Origin: Calditrichota bacterium
Lineage (GTDB): Bacteria; Calditrichota; Calditrichia; Calditrichales; J004
Direction: 5' to 3'
NCBI GenBank assembly: GCA_024277115.1
Contig: JAJRVW010000170.1
Coordinates: 1-60,708 of the forward strand
DNA: 60,708 nt
Shown here in pieces: positions 8,776 through 18,398 of this stretch (position 1 is its first letter; each line of letters starts with the position of its first letter). The notes under the pieces are model-generated. The model was given only the letters and a program-made list of their open reading frames with translations. It had not been told where the DNA came from and ran no database searches. Both the position numbers and the translations under genes were made by a program.

Positions 8776-11700
8776 GTGGACACAAATAAAAAGCTACTAC
8801 TTTCAATTTTTTCCATCCTGTTAATTTTTTCGGCTTCATTTTTTCTTCAACAACCTGACACTCAAATAATTTCAAAAGAAAAATTTAAAAAACGTTTTAA
8901 TAAAGAGCAGCGGATAAATGAGGCCATTGAACTAGAGCGCCTTAAAACACAAGACCCCAGTTTAGGTTATATCCCGCAAGACAGAATTATTAAGGCCAGG
9001 GAACTTACCCGCCGGCTGAACAAACAAATAAAACTAAAAAAATCAGGCATATCCAACGCACAATGGACCGAACGCGGCCCCTATAAAATTGGCGGCAGGA
9101 CCCGGGCATTGATGTGGGACCCCAACACGGCAAACAAAGTCTGGGCCGGAGGTGTAACCGGTGGTTTATGGTATAATAATAACATCACCAACGCCCTATC
9201 CGGGTGGACAAGCGTGGATGACTTTTGGGATGATATTACCATTGGCGCCATAGCTTATGATCCAAACAATACACAAATATTCTATGTCGGTACCGGTGAA
9301 GCCTGGTATTCCGGTTCCGGGCGGGGCGAGGGTATCTGGAAGACCACAGATGGGGGAACAACCTGGAACCTGCTTGGCTCAACAACGGCATTCCATTTTA
9401 TAAATGATATTGTGGTTCGTAACGAAGGCGGGCAATCGGTTTTATATGTTGCTTCCGAGGCATACAGCTATAAAGGCGCCTGGGCTTCTTTAAATGATTT
9501 TGGCCTGCAACGCTCCACCGATGGCGGTCTGACTTTTACACAAGTTTTGCCCGATCATCACAAACTCGATTCACAAGGTGCAACACATCCTTTTTCGCCT
9601 GCCGATATTGAACTGGGCGCCGATAACCGAATTTGGGTTGGCTCCCGTTCCAATCCATGGGGCAATGGCGGTGGTTCCATTATGTGGTCCGATGACGGCA
9701 CGACCTGGACAATTGATTCGACCTCTTATGGTACAATAGCCGGGGTAGGCCGCGTAGAACTGGCCTGCGCACCCAGTAATGCCAATGTAATTTACGGGCT
9801 TATCGAAGCCAACAATGCCGTGGAACGTGTAATTTACTCCAATAATAAAGGTACAACCTGGACAGACCAGGCCGAACCAAACGACATCGATTTTGGCATC
9901 TCTGCCGATGATTTTTCCCGTGGGCAGGCATGGTACGACCTGATCATCCAAGTCGACCCGAACGATCCCAATACAGCAATCTGCGGTGGTATAGATTTAT
10001 TTAAAACAACCAATGCAGCCAGTAGCTGGACACAAATATCCCATTGGTTTGGCCTATTATATCCAGAGGTACACTCCGATCAACACCAGATTTTATTTAA
10101 ACCCGGTTCTTCATCCGAAGTAATTTTCGGGAACGACGGTGGCGTGTATTACAGCAGCAATGGCGGCACTGCTTTTACAACAATGAACAATAATTATAAT
10201 GTGACCCAGTTCTACGCCTGTGCCATCCACCCAACATCCGGCACCAATCACTTTCTTGCCGGGGCGCAAGATAATGGCACCCAGCTTTTTCAATCGGCTG
10301 GGATGAACACTACAACGGAAGCATCCGGGGGCGATGGCGCTTTTACCCATATTGACCAGGATGAACCGACTTACCAATATACCGCGTATGTATACAATAA
10401 TTTTTACCGTTCAAGCGATGGCGGCTCAAATTTTAGTAGCGTAGACCATGCAGACGATGGCTATTTTATCAACCCTTCGGATTATGACGATACCAACAAC
10501 CACATGTACTCTTCTGATTTGGTTGACACCTACTTGCGTTGGAGCAATGCCCAAACCAGTTCCACGTTTACCGAAGTAAGCCTTACAGACCTTGGTGGCG
10601 ACCGTGTTTCGGCTGTGACCGTTTCGCCACACACAGCAAACCGGGTATTTTTTGGATCAAATAATGGTAAAATAATCCGTGTGGACAATGCCCACGCCAC
10701 ACCATCATCAACCGTAATTAATACGGGCGCAGGGATGGCTACAGCCTGGATAAATTGTATTGAAATTGATCCCACAGACGAAAACCATATTCTGGCAATT
10801 TTTTCAAACTATGGTGTTGAGAGTGTTTGGGAAACGACCAATGGCGGCACCAGCTGGACATCATGCGAAGGCAATTTGCCGGATATGCCCATTCGCTGGG
10901 CGCTAATTGATCCCAACGAAACCGGCCAGGTTTTACTGGCCACAGAGCTTGGCGTTTGGTCAACCGACCGCCTCAATGGCGCCAACACCCGTTGGGAACC
11001 TGCCAATGGAGGCCAAGCTAATGTACGGACCGACATGCTAAAAACCCGTGCGTCAGATAACCTGGTACTCGCTGCAACACATGGGCGCGGCTTATGGTCC
11101 AGCGATATTTTTGCATCGGTTACGGCCGGCTTTTCTGTAGACAAAACAATCACGTACGCAAATGGCACTGTTCAATTTACCGATGGCTCAATCAAAGCAA
11201 CAAGCTGGTCGTGGGATTTTGGCGATGGCAACAATTCCACCAGTCAAAACCCGGCGCATGTTTACGATACGCCCGGCACTTACTCGGTAACCCTCACAAT
11301 AAATGGCGGTGCCGCATCTAAAACTGAGGCAAGCCTGATCCACATCATGCCGAGTTTGGGCACACCTTTTACAACAGCCCTCGGCGGTGATTTTGAAAGC
11401 AATGCCGATTATTTTGACAGTGAGGCCACAAGCGGTTTTATAGATGTTTGGCAACGCGGTAACCCCACAAATGCCTTGACAACTTTAAACTCCGGCACAA
11501 ATGGCTGGAAAACAATCTTGGATGCCGATGCAACGCTCGGCACGTATACCAGCGTACTCTACACCCCAAGTTTTAACTTTTCTACAGCAGGCACCTATTC
11601 GCTCGCGTTCAGGAAAAGTATGGAAGCCTCGGGTTCCAATGCCCCGTTTGGTGTTTTTGTAGAATACTCAGTCGATAATGGAGGAAGCTGGACACGGCTT

Positions 11701-12522
11701 GGCGCAAACGGTGATGGCCTGGGAACAAACTGGTACGACCAAAGCGTCCATACCGTTGCAACAGGCGGACATGCCTGGTCGGGTAATTACAGCAACGAGG
11801 CCACATCTTACGATTGTTCGTCCCTGGCCGGAAATACAACCGTGGCATTCCGCTTTGTTTTTATGATAGAAAAAGGTTATACAAGTGGCTATGACCAGGA
11901 CGGGTTTATGATTGATGATTTTGAAATCCAGGGCGAAATAAATGATACAAGTTTACCAGTTGAACTTTCGGCTTTCAGCATTACACAAATCAATACTGGC
12001 AATGGCTTTGAGCTGCTATGGACAACGGAATCCGAAATTGAGAACGCTTTTTGGTTTGTTGAAAAGAAATTCGGTGCATCCGATTTTGAACGCATTGCAC
12101 AAATTAACGGGCAAGGTACAAAATCAAGTTCCACAGAATATTCTTATGTGGATTATGATGTAGATTATAATATGGAATACACCTATCGTCTCGCGGATGT
12201 ATCGTATGACGGCAAGATCGAATACCAGGATGAAATATCTGTATCGCTTACGGTGCCCAATAAGTTTGAGCTGGGGCAAAATTATCCAAACCCATTTAAT
12301 CCGGTCACCTACATCACTTATAGTTTGGTTGACGAAAGTCCGGTAGAGCTCAGCATTTTCGATATAAGCGGCAGAAAAATAAAAACACTGGTAAAAGAAA
12401 ACCAGGCTGCGGGTAATTATAAAATCTTATTTGATGGGGCGAACCTTGCAAGTGGTATTTATATTTATCAATTGCGGGCTGGCAGAGAAATTGCAAACCA
12501 TAAAATGACACTGCTGAAATAG
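8776..12522 (+). CDS. Secreted BNR/sortilin-type beta-propeller protein with PKD and T9SS-type sorting domains
   Basis: This is a 1248-residue exported protein. An N-terminal signal segment (KKLLLSIFSILLIFSASFFL) is followed by a long VPS10/BNR-repeat propeller at about residues 60-780. Repeated Asp-box-like motifs are visible there, such as STDGGLTFTQV, SNNKGTTWTD and TTNGGTSWTS. A PKD domain covers about 785-855 (WSWDFGDGNNSTSQNPAHVY). A jelly-roll or MAM-like module lies at about 860-1055. The C-terminal sorting domain covers about 1165-1248, with ELGQNYPNPFNPVTYITYSL and GIYIYQLRAG. The sorting domain predicts type IX secretion and cell-surface attachment. The start is GTG at 8776 after a G-rich ribosome-binding site. 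The propeller could be a glycosidase-like or binding module; no catalytic residues can be assigned. It stands alone between terminators. Confidence 0.88.
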   Translation: MDTNKKLLLSIFSILLIFSASFFLQQPDTQIISKEKFKKRFNKEQRINEAIELERLKTQDPSLGYIPQDRIIKARELTRRLNKQIKLKKSGISNAQWTERGPYKIGGRTRALMWDPNTANKVWAGGVTGGLWYNNNITNALSGWTSVDDFWDDITIGAIAYDPNNTQIFYVGTGEAWYSGSGRGEGIWKTTDGGTTWNLLGSTTAFHFINDIVVRNEGGQSVLYVASEAYSYKGAWASLNDFGLQRSTDGGLTFTQVLPDHHKLDSQGATHPFSPADIELGADNRIWVGSRSNPWGNGGGSIMWSDDGTTWTIDSTSYGTIAGVGRVELACAPSNANVIYGLIEANNAVERVIYSNNKGTTWTDQAEPNDIDFGISADDFSRGQAWYDLIIQVDPNDPNTAICGGIDLFKTTNAASSWTQISHWFGLLYPEVHSDQHQILFKPGSSSEVIFGNDGGVYYSSNGGTAFTTMNNNYNVTQFYACAIHPTSGTNHFLAGAQDNGTQLFQSAGMNTTTEASGGDGAFTHIDQDEPTYQYTAYVYNNFYRSSDGGSNFSSVDHADDGYFINPSDYDDTNNHMYSSDLVDTYLRWSNAQTSSTFTEVSLTDLGGDRVSAVTVSPHTANRVFFGSNNGKIIRVDNAHATPSSTVINTGAGMATAWINCIEIDPTDENHILAIFSNYGVESVWETTNGGTSWTSCEGNLPDMPIRWALIDPNETGQVLLATELGVWSTDRLNGANTRWEPANGGQANVRTDMLKTRASDNLVLAATHGRGLWSSDIFASVTAGFSVDKTITYANGTVQFTDGSIKATSWSWDFGDGNNSTSQNPAHVYDTPGTYSVTLTINGGAASKTEASLIHIMPSLGTPFTTALGGDFESNADYFDSEATSGFIDVWQRGNPTNALTTLNSGTNGWKTILDADATLGTYTSVLYTPSFNFSTAGTYSLAFRKSMEASGSNAPFGVFVEYSVDNGGSWTRLGANGDGLGTNWYDQSVHTVATGGHAWSGNYSNEATSYDCSSLAGNTTVAFRFVFMIEKGYTSGYDQDGFMIDDFEIQGEINDTSLPVELSAFSITQINTGNGFELLWTTESEIENAFWFVEKKFGASDFERIAQINGQGTKSSSTEYSYVDYDVDYNMEYTYRLADVSYDGKIEYQDEISVSLTVPNKFELGQNYPNPFNPVTYITYSLVDESPVELSIFDISGRKIKTLVKENQAAGNYKILFDGANLASGIYIYQLRAGREIANHKMTLLK

Positions 12523-12536
12523 TGCCGGTCTCCAAT

Positions 12537-12571
12537 CTTCGAGGTTACTGCATTGCAACCTCGAAGGTTAT
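12537..12571. terminator. Hairpin between convergent genes, probable terminator
   Basis: CTTCGAGGTT (12537-12546) pairs perfectly with AACCTCGAAG (12557-12566) around a 10-base loop. GTTATATTTTT follows on the plus strand. It lies just after the beta-propeller gene and before the convergent lipoprotein gene. It could also be a dispersed REP-like hairpin. Confidence 0.55.
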
Positions 12572-12608
12572 ATTTTTCAAGCTCTAAGAAACAATCACCC
12601 AAACTTGC

Positions 12609-13457
12609 TTAATTATCAGCAAAATCTACTTCAAGTTTCCCACTTTTTCTGCGGTATGGGATGGAGAGGAAATCCTTTGTAAAACGAATTGTCCCGGCAT
12701 TAAAATAATCCAATAATTTTTCCGGGATTTCGTATTGATAAACTGAAATAAACGGGATCACCTTATAATTATCCGGCAAAATGGGTTTTCCATGAATACG
12801 CCAATCAACATACATGTTCCATACACGAGGCGTATCAATCACAACAGAAACGAGGTTTGAAGCTTTGTTAATAAGATGGACCGTGTCATTGCTGGTTAAA
12901 TAAATACTTGATAATTCTTTGGTTTTACTGAGGTGAGTAAAAACGATAACAGAATCCACCCTGTTTCTGATAAAAACTTCCACTTTCACCATTCCCGTAA
13001 AATTATTTTTAATTTTTAACGGATTAACATCTGTCCGAATATCTAAAAGTTTTTGCAATATCAGGCGATCGCGAATAACACCTTCATCTGTCAAGGCCGC
13101 TTCGCCAAAAACAAATTCGCCCCTGTTGATAAAAACGGTCGACTGTTGAAGCTTGTAATTTGCCACGTAATAATAAATCTTAAACAAGCCTGTAATCCCT
13201 GTTCCGGACTGTGTATACGCCTGCGGGATCGTGATTTTAAAATCTCCATTCCTATCCGTTTTTGTAAAAATCTCAAATTCCTCAAGATAAACCACAATAC
13301 CGGCATTATTTTTTTCACCTTGTAAAACAACGTTCCCTTTTATGTTTTGCTTGTCATAAGACTTGATTTTATCTTCAAAAAAGGGATTTGTCGTACAGGC
13401 AAAAAAAGCTATGCACAATGCCAGAAATCCTATTTTATGATTATATCTTTTAGACAT
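12609..13457 (-). CDS. Predicted lipoprotein, paralogue B of the TonB-receptor operon
   Basis: This 282-residue protein has a signal peptide ending in a lipobox (FFAC, Cys at about residue 21), followed by TTNPFF. A domain reminiscent of a carboxypeptidase-regulatory-like fold follows (residues 40-80, GNVVLQGEKNNAGIVVYLEE, then TKTDRNGDFKITIP). It shares with its upstream neighbour the blocks GLFKIYYYVANYKL, a G-x-FVF pair, and LTDEGVIRDRLIL. The two are tandem paralogues. The gap to the upstream gene is 2 bases, so they are co-transcribed with the TonB receptor. A surface or periplasmic partner of the receptor is likely by context. No function is established. Confidence 0.7.
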   Translation of the reverse strand: MSKRYNHKIGFLALCIAFFACTTNPFFEDKIKSYDKQNIKGNVVLQGEKNNAGIVVYLEEFEIFTKTDRNGDFKITIPQAYTQSGTGITGLFKIYYYVANYKLQQSTVFINRGEFVFGEAALTDEGVIRDRLILQKLLDIRTDVNPLKIKNNFTGMVKVEVFIRNRVDSVIVFTHLSKTKELSSIYLTSNDTVHLINKASNLVSVVIDTPRVWNMYVDWRIHGKPILPDNYKVIPFISVYQYEIPEKLLDYFNAGTIRFTKDFLSIPYRRKSGKLEVDFADN

Positions 13458-13459
13458 TT

Positions 13460-14341
13460 TTATCTCTTTAACATAACAAGTTTTGTTGATTCATACTTTA
13501 GCGGGACTTTTAAAAATTCGAGAGTAAATGTATTTGCAAATTCACTGATGCTCTTAATGAGTTCGGCAGGAAGCCCTGTTTGCTTAATCAAAATATACGG
13601 GAGAACGGTATAGGTGCCCGCCTTTAACAGCCTTGCGGGTAATTCAATTTGCGATACAATCGTTTGTCCCAGATAGATTCCGCTTTCATACAAAGGATAG
13701 CCATCAAAAAAAATAAATGATTCTGAAATAGGGCCGTCTTCCCTCTTTAGAAAGAAACTTTTTACCCCACTGCCCTCGCTCACATAAGAAGTAAAAAAAA
13801 CAGGCGATGTAGAGCTTACCGGTTCAAGTGTAATTGTAATCCGCACTTTTTGCTCGGGATACGGCGTTTCATAAATGGGAACATCCGGTAAAATTGTGCC
13901 CGATATTTTTACCAATGGCGCTAAAACAATATCCTCGCGCAACTTGCCTTCTTTTGTCAAATCATTTTCATCAAATACGAATGACCCGTTTTTAATAAGC
14001 ACATCCGATGTTTCAAATTTATAATTTGCAACAAAATAATAGATTTTAAAGAGGCCATTCCAGGCCTGCGCACCACCGGGAAGAGAAGAAGGGTTATCCA
14101 GAGTTAAAGTAAAGTCACCTTGTTCATTGGTCCTGGTATTAACCTCAAGTCCTTCAATCCACACAAATATATTGGAATGATCGGCCTCATTCAAAAGTGT
14201 AATTGTCCCCTTCATTTGAAGCTTAAGTTGCACCCGATCGTCTTTTGCAAAAAAGGGATTTTCGGTACAGCCCAAAACCAGGGATAACCAAGCCCACATA
14301 AAAACACACTTAAAATATGTAGTAAATTTTATATTCATCAA
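13460..14341 (-). CDS. Predicted lipoprotein, paralogue A of the TonB-receptor operon
   Basis: This 293-residue protein has a hydrophobic signal segment ending in LVLGC, and the mature protein starts CTENPFF. Its next neighbour starts CTTNPFF. It has a beta-sandwich-like domain with NTRTNEQGDFTLTLDNPSSL and the shared block NGLFKIYYFVANYKF, followed by a G-x-FVF pair and LTKEGKLREDIVL. The start ATG overlaps the stop of the TonB-receptor gene by four bases (ATGA), which indicates translational coupling. It is not a recognisable SusD protein: length and motifs differ. It probably helps capture the ligand of the receptor; this is inference from the operon. Confidence 0.7.
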   Translation of the reverse strand: MMNIKFTTYFKCVFMWAWLSLVLGCTENPFFAKDDRVQLKLQMKGTITLLNEADHSNIFVWIEGLEVNTRTNEQGDFTLTLDNPSSLPGGAQAWNGLFKIYYFVANYKFETSDVLIKNGSFVFDENDLTKEGKLREDIVLAPLVKISGTILPDVPIYETPYPEQKVRITITLEPVSSTSPVFFTSYVSEGSGVKSFFLKREDGPISESFIFFDGYPLYESGIYLGQTIVSQIELPARLLKAGTYTVLPYILIKQTGLPAELIKSISEFANTFTLEFLKVPLKYESTKLVMLKR

Positions 14342-16569
14342 TACTCAACCCCCATCCCGACATAAACCCGGCGGTCGCGGATGGCAATTCCTTCCAGTAT
14401 GGTATTATCATTTGACAAGTTTCTTCCACTAAAGGTGACATTAACTTTCACATAATCAAGATCAAATTTTTTGCTGAGGTGCAGGTCAAAATTACTGTAT
14501 CCGTCGAGGGGGATCGCCCCATATCTTCCATCAGCGAAGCGTACCCAGCCGACCTGCTCGCCCTCTTTAAACCAATTAAACTTAAAAGAGTAACCATGAT
14601 AATCGAACATTGCCTTGGTAATAAATTTCACTTCACTTTTAAAGGGGAAAGCAGCTTTATCCGAAATAAAATATCTTGATGCCCCAAGTTCGATTGTAAT
14701 TTTATCCCCCCACAGAAATGCCCTGGCCGTAGCCTCAATACCATCCAGGCTGGCGTTGGGCACATTGTCAAAAGAAGGGGCAACCGACACCACAGAATAG
14801 GATGACCTGAACTTATTTTCATACAGGTTTGTGAAATAATTTAAATTAAATTGCCAGCCATCGATTGTTTTGATATGTGGTGTTTCCTGGATTATCTCTA
14901 CACCGATCTCTGTACTTTTATTTTTTTCCGGATTTAAACTTGCCACAATTTCCGGATTTTCCGGGTCAAATTGCCGCGGCGTACTAAGTTGGTGGAACAT
15001 GGTGGGAAATTTAACATTATTACCAGCGCTTAAAAAAAGGCTGTACGATAAATCTTTGGAGCCGCCCTTAAGCTGGGTAGAAAATTTTATTACACCCGCC
15101 TGCCAGGTATTTTCATCAAAAATGCCAGGTAAAAATTCCTGTTCAAGATTTGAGTCCCAACGGATAATATCTTTCTGCTGATTTAAGATATGATCGAACC
15201 GGTAACTGAAACTAATGTCCGCTGTTTTTAAAACCTCTGAACCTGTGGGTGTGTTCATTTTCAGAATCCCCACACCACCTTGTTTTTTACGGGTAAACAC
15301 GGCCGATTTAATATTGGTACGCAAATCACTGTCAATATTAAAATTGAGTGTGCCGTCTTCATACTGATAAGCCATCAAAAATGAGAATTTTTCAAACAGG
15401 AAACTTTTTTCAAAATTGAGATAAATATTATCATTAAAAAAACTACGCTCAAAATTTGTAAAATTAAATAAATACACTTGCCGGTTATTAAGCGTTTGAT
15501 ACGAAGCAACCAGTTTTAAATTATCAACAGGGCCAATATTACCATTATAACGCACAGACCCAAGTTGATTGAGGTCCTCGATTTCGGAAGAAATTTGACT
15601 GTTAAAATGATCCAGCTCCGACCGCATATACATCATACTGATACTTTTTTTTGACAAACCGGATTCATCTTCTGCGAGGTCATAAACCAGGTTTGCAGAA
15701 TTATGGATTGTAGAATTTTCCAAATAGCCGTTTTCATCATCATAAGGCCGTTTACTGCCCGCCCGCTTTTGGTTGTAGGAAAAATATATCTTATCAAATA
15801 ATTTGTGGTTTAGCTGCAGGTTCCAATCACCTGAATTATACGAGCCAAATTTTTGAATAAAGCGGGCGGTATAATTTTGCTTAAATTTTGGGATGATATT
15901 TATGATGCCGGAAAATGCATCCCCGCCAAACAAAGCCGTGTTACTCCCTTTTATTATTTCAACCTGTTCAACATCCTCAATATTGATGAGGGAAAGGTCA
16001 AAAACATTATCATAATTACTGTTCATTTTTACACCGTTGTAAAAAACGACCACATCCTCGGCATTGCCGCCACGCATGGAAATAGTTTTTTTCCCGGATA
16101 AATCTTCTTCGATTGTAATTGTCTGGTCTACACGCAGCAGATCGCCAACATCAATATAGCCTTTTCCTTCAAACTCGCGTGCGGATATAATGGTGAGCGA
16201 TTGGGGCAAATCTTTGGCCAGCTCGGACCGGGCTTTTTTTGCCTCGACAATGATCTTATTTATTTGCAACAAATTGGGATCGAGGTGAAAATCTGAAATG
16301 GTAAGCGCTTTTTTTAGGGGAATTTGCAGGGTGTCGTAAGCAACATGATCAAAAACGACGATGTGGTTAAGGTCGATATTTTCAAGTTTTAATTCAAAGC
16401 GGCCATGTTGATCGGTGGTAGTGCCAAAGGGAAGGTCTTTAATATAAATGTTTACATCACTGATTTCTTCGTTGGTGTTAATATGGCGCACTTTGCCTTT
16501 AACAACAAAATCAGTTGCCCACAACTGTGCAACAAACAGGAAAGAAATGAAAAACGTAAAAACCTTCAT
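14338..16569 (-). CDS. TonB-dependent outer-membrane receptor
   Basis: This 743-residue outer-membrane transporter has a signal peptide (MKVFTFFISFLFVAQLWA) and an N-terminal carboxypeptidase-regulatory-like domain at about 22-100 (TTTDQHGRFELKLENI). The plug domain lies at about 110-230, with LPQSLTIISAREFEGKGYID, ISMRGGNAEDVVVFYNGV and IEIIKG-like VEQVEIIKGSNTALFGGDA. A beta-barrel fills the rest, ending in the aromatic RVYVGMGVEY. Such receptors import large or scarce ligands using the TonB-ExbBD motor. It is first in an operon with two lipoproteins. The ligand is unknown; cobalamin- or siderophore-type receptors have a similar length. Upstream, ATCGGAT (16611-16617) and ATCCGAT (16642-16648) form an inverted repeat with a 24-base spacer that could be a regulator site. 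Confidence 0.88.
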   Translation of the reverse strand: MKVFTFFISFLFVAQLWATDFVVKGKVRHINTNEEISDVNIYIKDLPFGTTTDQHGRFELKLENIDLNHIVVFDHVAYDTLQIPLKKALTISDFHLDPNLLQINKIIVEAKKARSELAKDLPQSLTIISAREFEGKGYIDVGDLLRVDQTITIEEDLSGKKTISMRGGNAEDVVVFYNGVKMNSNYDNVFDLSLINIEDVEQVEIIKGSNTALFGGDAFSGIINIIPKFKQNYTARFIQKFGSYNSGDWNLQLNHKLFDKIYFSYNQKRAGSKRPYDDENGYLENSTIHNSANLVYDLAEDESGLSKKSISMMYMRSELDHFNSQISSEIEDLNQLGSVRYNGNIGPVDNLKLVASYQTLNNRQVYLFNFTNFERSFFNDNIYLNFEKSFLFEKFSFLMAYQYEDGTLNFNIDSDLRTNIKSAVFTRKKQGGVGILKMNTPTGSEVLKTADISFSYRFDHILNQQKDIIRWDSNLEQEFLPGIFDENTWQAGVIKFSTQLKGGSKDLSYSLFLSAGNNVKFPTMFHQLSTPRQFDPENPEIVASLNPEKNKSTEIGVEIIQETPHIKTIDGWQFNLNYFTNLYENKFRSSYSVVSVAPSFDNVPNASLDGIEATARAFLWGDKITIELGASRYFISDKAAFPFKSEVKFITKAMFDYHGYSFKFNWFKEGEQVGWVRFADGRYGAIPLDGYSNFDLHLSKKFDLDYVKVNVTFSGRNLSNDNTILEGIAIRDRRVYVGMGVEY

Positions 16570-16771
16570 GTTGTGATCCGGGTTTTAGTATTCAGGGTTG
16601 CAAAGACTTAATCGGATATAAAATAAAAACTCTTAGTTCTGATCCGATGTCAAATCGATAACAAATTTTTAATTATTTCTGCAGGAAGACTGATGACTAT
16701 AATAGGATTTTTATCTGCCTGATGCAATGGAGAATGAGTAAGTGGTATAAAATCCATTTTATTAAGGGACT

Positions 16772-17010
16772 AATTAGTGTCTGTCCATAAAGTCGTGGTT
16801 TGCTGTCGTTCTGAATCGCTTTTTGATGCCTGCCCCCCCGCCAGGTTGAGGCGGGGGGTGGGAGAATCCCCTTGTAAAAAGTGGGGCCCTTCTCTTCACC
16901 CCGAAAAACAGGGGTTTCACTCAGGTTGTAAATCCCGAGGATCGGGGATGACATCTAAAAAGTCTGAGCACCTTTTTCTATTCTGTTTACTTTAGAGACA
17001 GACACTACTT
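16772..17010. mobile_element. MITE-like element with 21-bp terminal inverted repeats
   Basis: The ends AATTAGTGTCTGTCCATAAAG (16772-16792) and CTTTAGAGACAGACACTACTT (16990-17010) are inverted copies with three mismatches. TA borders the GTGTCTGTC core on both sides, as expected for TA-targeting IS630/mariner-type elements. The interior is 197 bases and non-coding, with a C-run and G-run hairpin (about 16828-16856). The right end overlaps the last two bases of the cmk stop codon. No transposase is encoded, so mobilisation would be in trans. It accounts for most of the gap between the TonB-receptor gene and cmk. Confidence 0.65.
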
Positions 17011-17686
17011 AAATTTGGGCCACTTCTTTAGCCCATTTAAAGATTATCTCAACCTGCTCATCAATGGAAAGGGAAGAGTTGTCCAATTCCCGGGCATCGG
17101 CTGCTTTTTTTAGCGGGCCATCTTTACGGGTGGAGTCAATATGGTCACGGCGTTCAATATCTTTTTTTATTTCTTCGAGGGAAAGGCCTTGTCCACTTTG
17201 ATCTTTTAATCTACGCAGGGCGCGTGCTTCGATGGACGCATTCATAAAGATTTTTAAATCGGCAGTGGGCAAAACAACGGTGCCAATGTCCCGGCCATCC
17301 ATTACGATCCCGCCGTTTTCGGCCAGGCGTTGCTGCTGCCGTACCATAAGCTTACGGATGGCTGCATTGGTCGCGATCTCACTCACGGCCTTATCAATTT
17401 GGGGCGAACGGATTTGTGAACTTACATCAATGCCATCTAAAAAGGTTTGCTGCGTGCCATTTATAATTTTTAATTCGATTAAACTTTTTGCGGCAATTTT
17501 TTCGGATTCTTCTTTGTGGGACGGATCGGCGCCGCTTTGCAGGACGGCCAGGGTAATTGCACGGTACATAGCGCCCGTATCGATATAAACATAGCCAAGT
17601 TTTTTGGCAAGCAACCGGGCCGTGGTACTTTTACCGGAGGCCGCCGGGCCATCGATGGCGATGGTTAGTTTTTTGGGAAAGGTCAT
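17009..17686 (-). CDS. cmk: Cytidylate kinase
   Basis: This 225-residue enzyme phosphorylates CMP and dCMP with ATP. The P-loop is AIDGPAASGKSTTARLLAKK near residue 10. It is followed by GYVYIDTGAMYRAIT, and by MDGRDIGTVVLP, the family signature for CMP binding. The lid region is RRDHIDSTRKDGPLK. Length matches bacterial Cmk. The start lies 4 bases after rluB, the common order in many phyla. Its stop codon overlaps the end of a MITE-like element, so that insertion just spares the reading frame. Confidence 0.95.
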   Translation of the reverse strand: MTFPKKLTIAIDGPAASGKSTTARLLAKKLGYVYIDTGAMYRAITLAVLQSGADPSHKEESEKIAAKSLIELKIINGTQQTFLDGIDVSSQIRSPQIDKAVSEIATNAAIRKLMVRQQQRLAENGGIVMDGRDIGTVVLPTADLKIFMNASIEARALRRLKDQSGQGLSLEEIKKDIERRDHIDSTRKDGPLKKAADARELDNSSLSIDEQVEIIFKWAKEVAQI

Positions 17687-17690
17687 ATTT

Positions 17691-18398
17691 TTAAAGTTTC
17701 TTTAGCCCTTCAACCTCTTCGTGGGTTAAATAGCGCCATTGGCCACGTTTTAGCCCTGAATAAGAAAGCCCTGCAAAGGAAACGCGATCAAGGTTTTCAA
17801 CGTCATAGCCCAATTCTTCAAACATCATGCGGATTTGCCTTTTGCGGCCTTCGCGTAGTTCGATCTCCATAAAACTGCAATTGTCCACAACGCGCAGCTC
17901 CCTAATTTTGCAAGGCAGTGTTTTTTTGCCTTCCAGTTCGATGCCGTTTTTAAAACGGTGCAGATCGATGGGTTTTATCCGCCGGTCAAGTAAAACATGA
18001 TAAACTTTTGGCGCTTTAAAACGGGGATGGATTAATCGGTTGGTCAAATCACCATCGTCAGTTAAAAGTAAAACCCCGGTCGTGTTATAATCCAACCGCC
18101 CCACAGGGAAGATACGCTGTGATGTCTCGATCAGCTCCACAACAGTTTTGCGTTTATGTTGGTCTTCCACACTTGTAATAGTTTCTACAGGCTTATTAAG
18201 TAAAATATAGGTGAACTCCAAAACTCGGTTAAGCGATTTGCCGTTTACTTCCACATGGTCGCGCTCTTCATCGATCATCAAACCGAGCTTATCGATCACC
18301 TCGCCATTAACTTTTACTTTTCCGGCAGAAATTAATTCATCACATTTACGGCGCGCTGCCACACCCGCCTGGGCCATAAAACGGTTAATACGCATCAT
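17691..18398 (-). CDS. rluB: Ribosomal large-subunit pseudouridine synthase, RluB/RsuA family
   Basis: This 235-residue RNA-modifying enzyme has an N-terminal S4 RNA-binding domain (MRINRFMAQAGVAARRKCDE, residues 1-48). The RsuA-type catalytic domain contains VGRLDYNTTGVLLLTDDG, whose Asp is the catalytic residue, and EGRKRQIRMMFEELGY. It should isomerise a uridine in 23S rRNA helix 89; RsuA or RluE activity cannot be excluded from sequence alone. Its start overlaps the scpB stop by four bases. The scpA-scpB-rluB-cmk order is widely conserved. Confidence 0.92.
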   Translation of the reverse strand: MMRINRFMAQAGVAARRKCDELISAGKVKVNGEVIDKLGLMIDEERDHVEVNGKSLNRVLEFTYILLNKPVETITSVEDQHKRKTVVELIETSQRIFPVGRLDYNTTGVLLLTDDGDLTNRLIHPRFKAPKVYHVLLDRRIKPIDLHRFKNGIELEGKKTLPCKIRELRVVDNCSFMEIELREGRKRQIRMMFEELGYDVENLDRVSFAGLSYSGLKRGQWRYLTHEEVEGLKKL

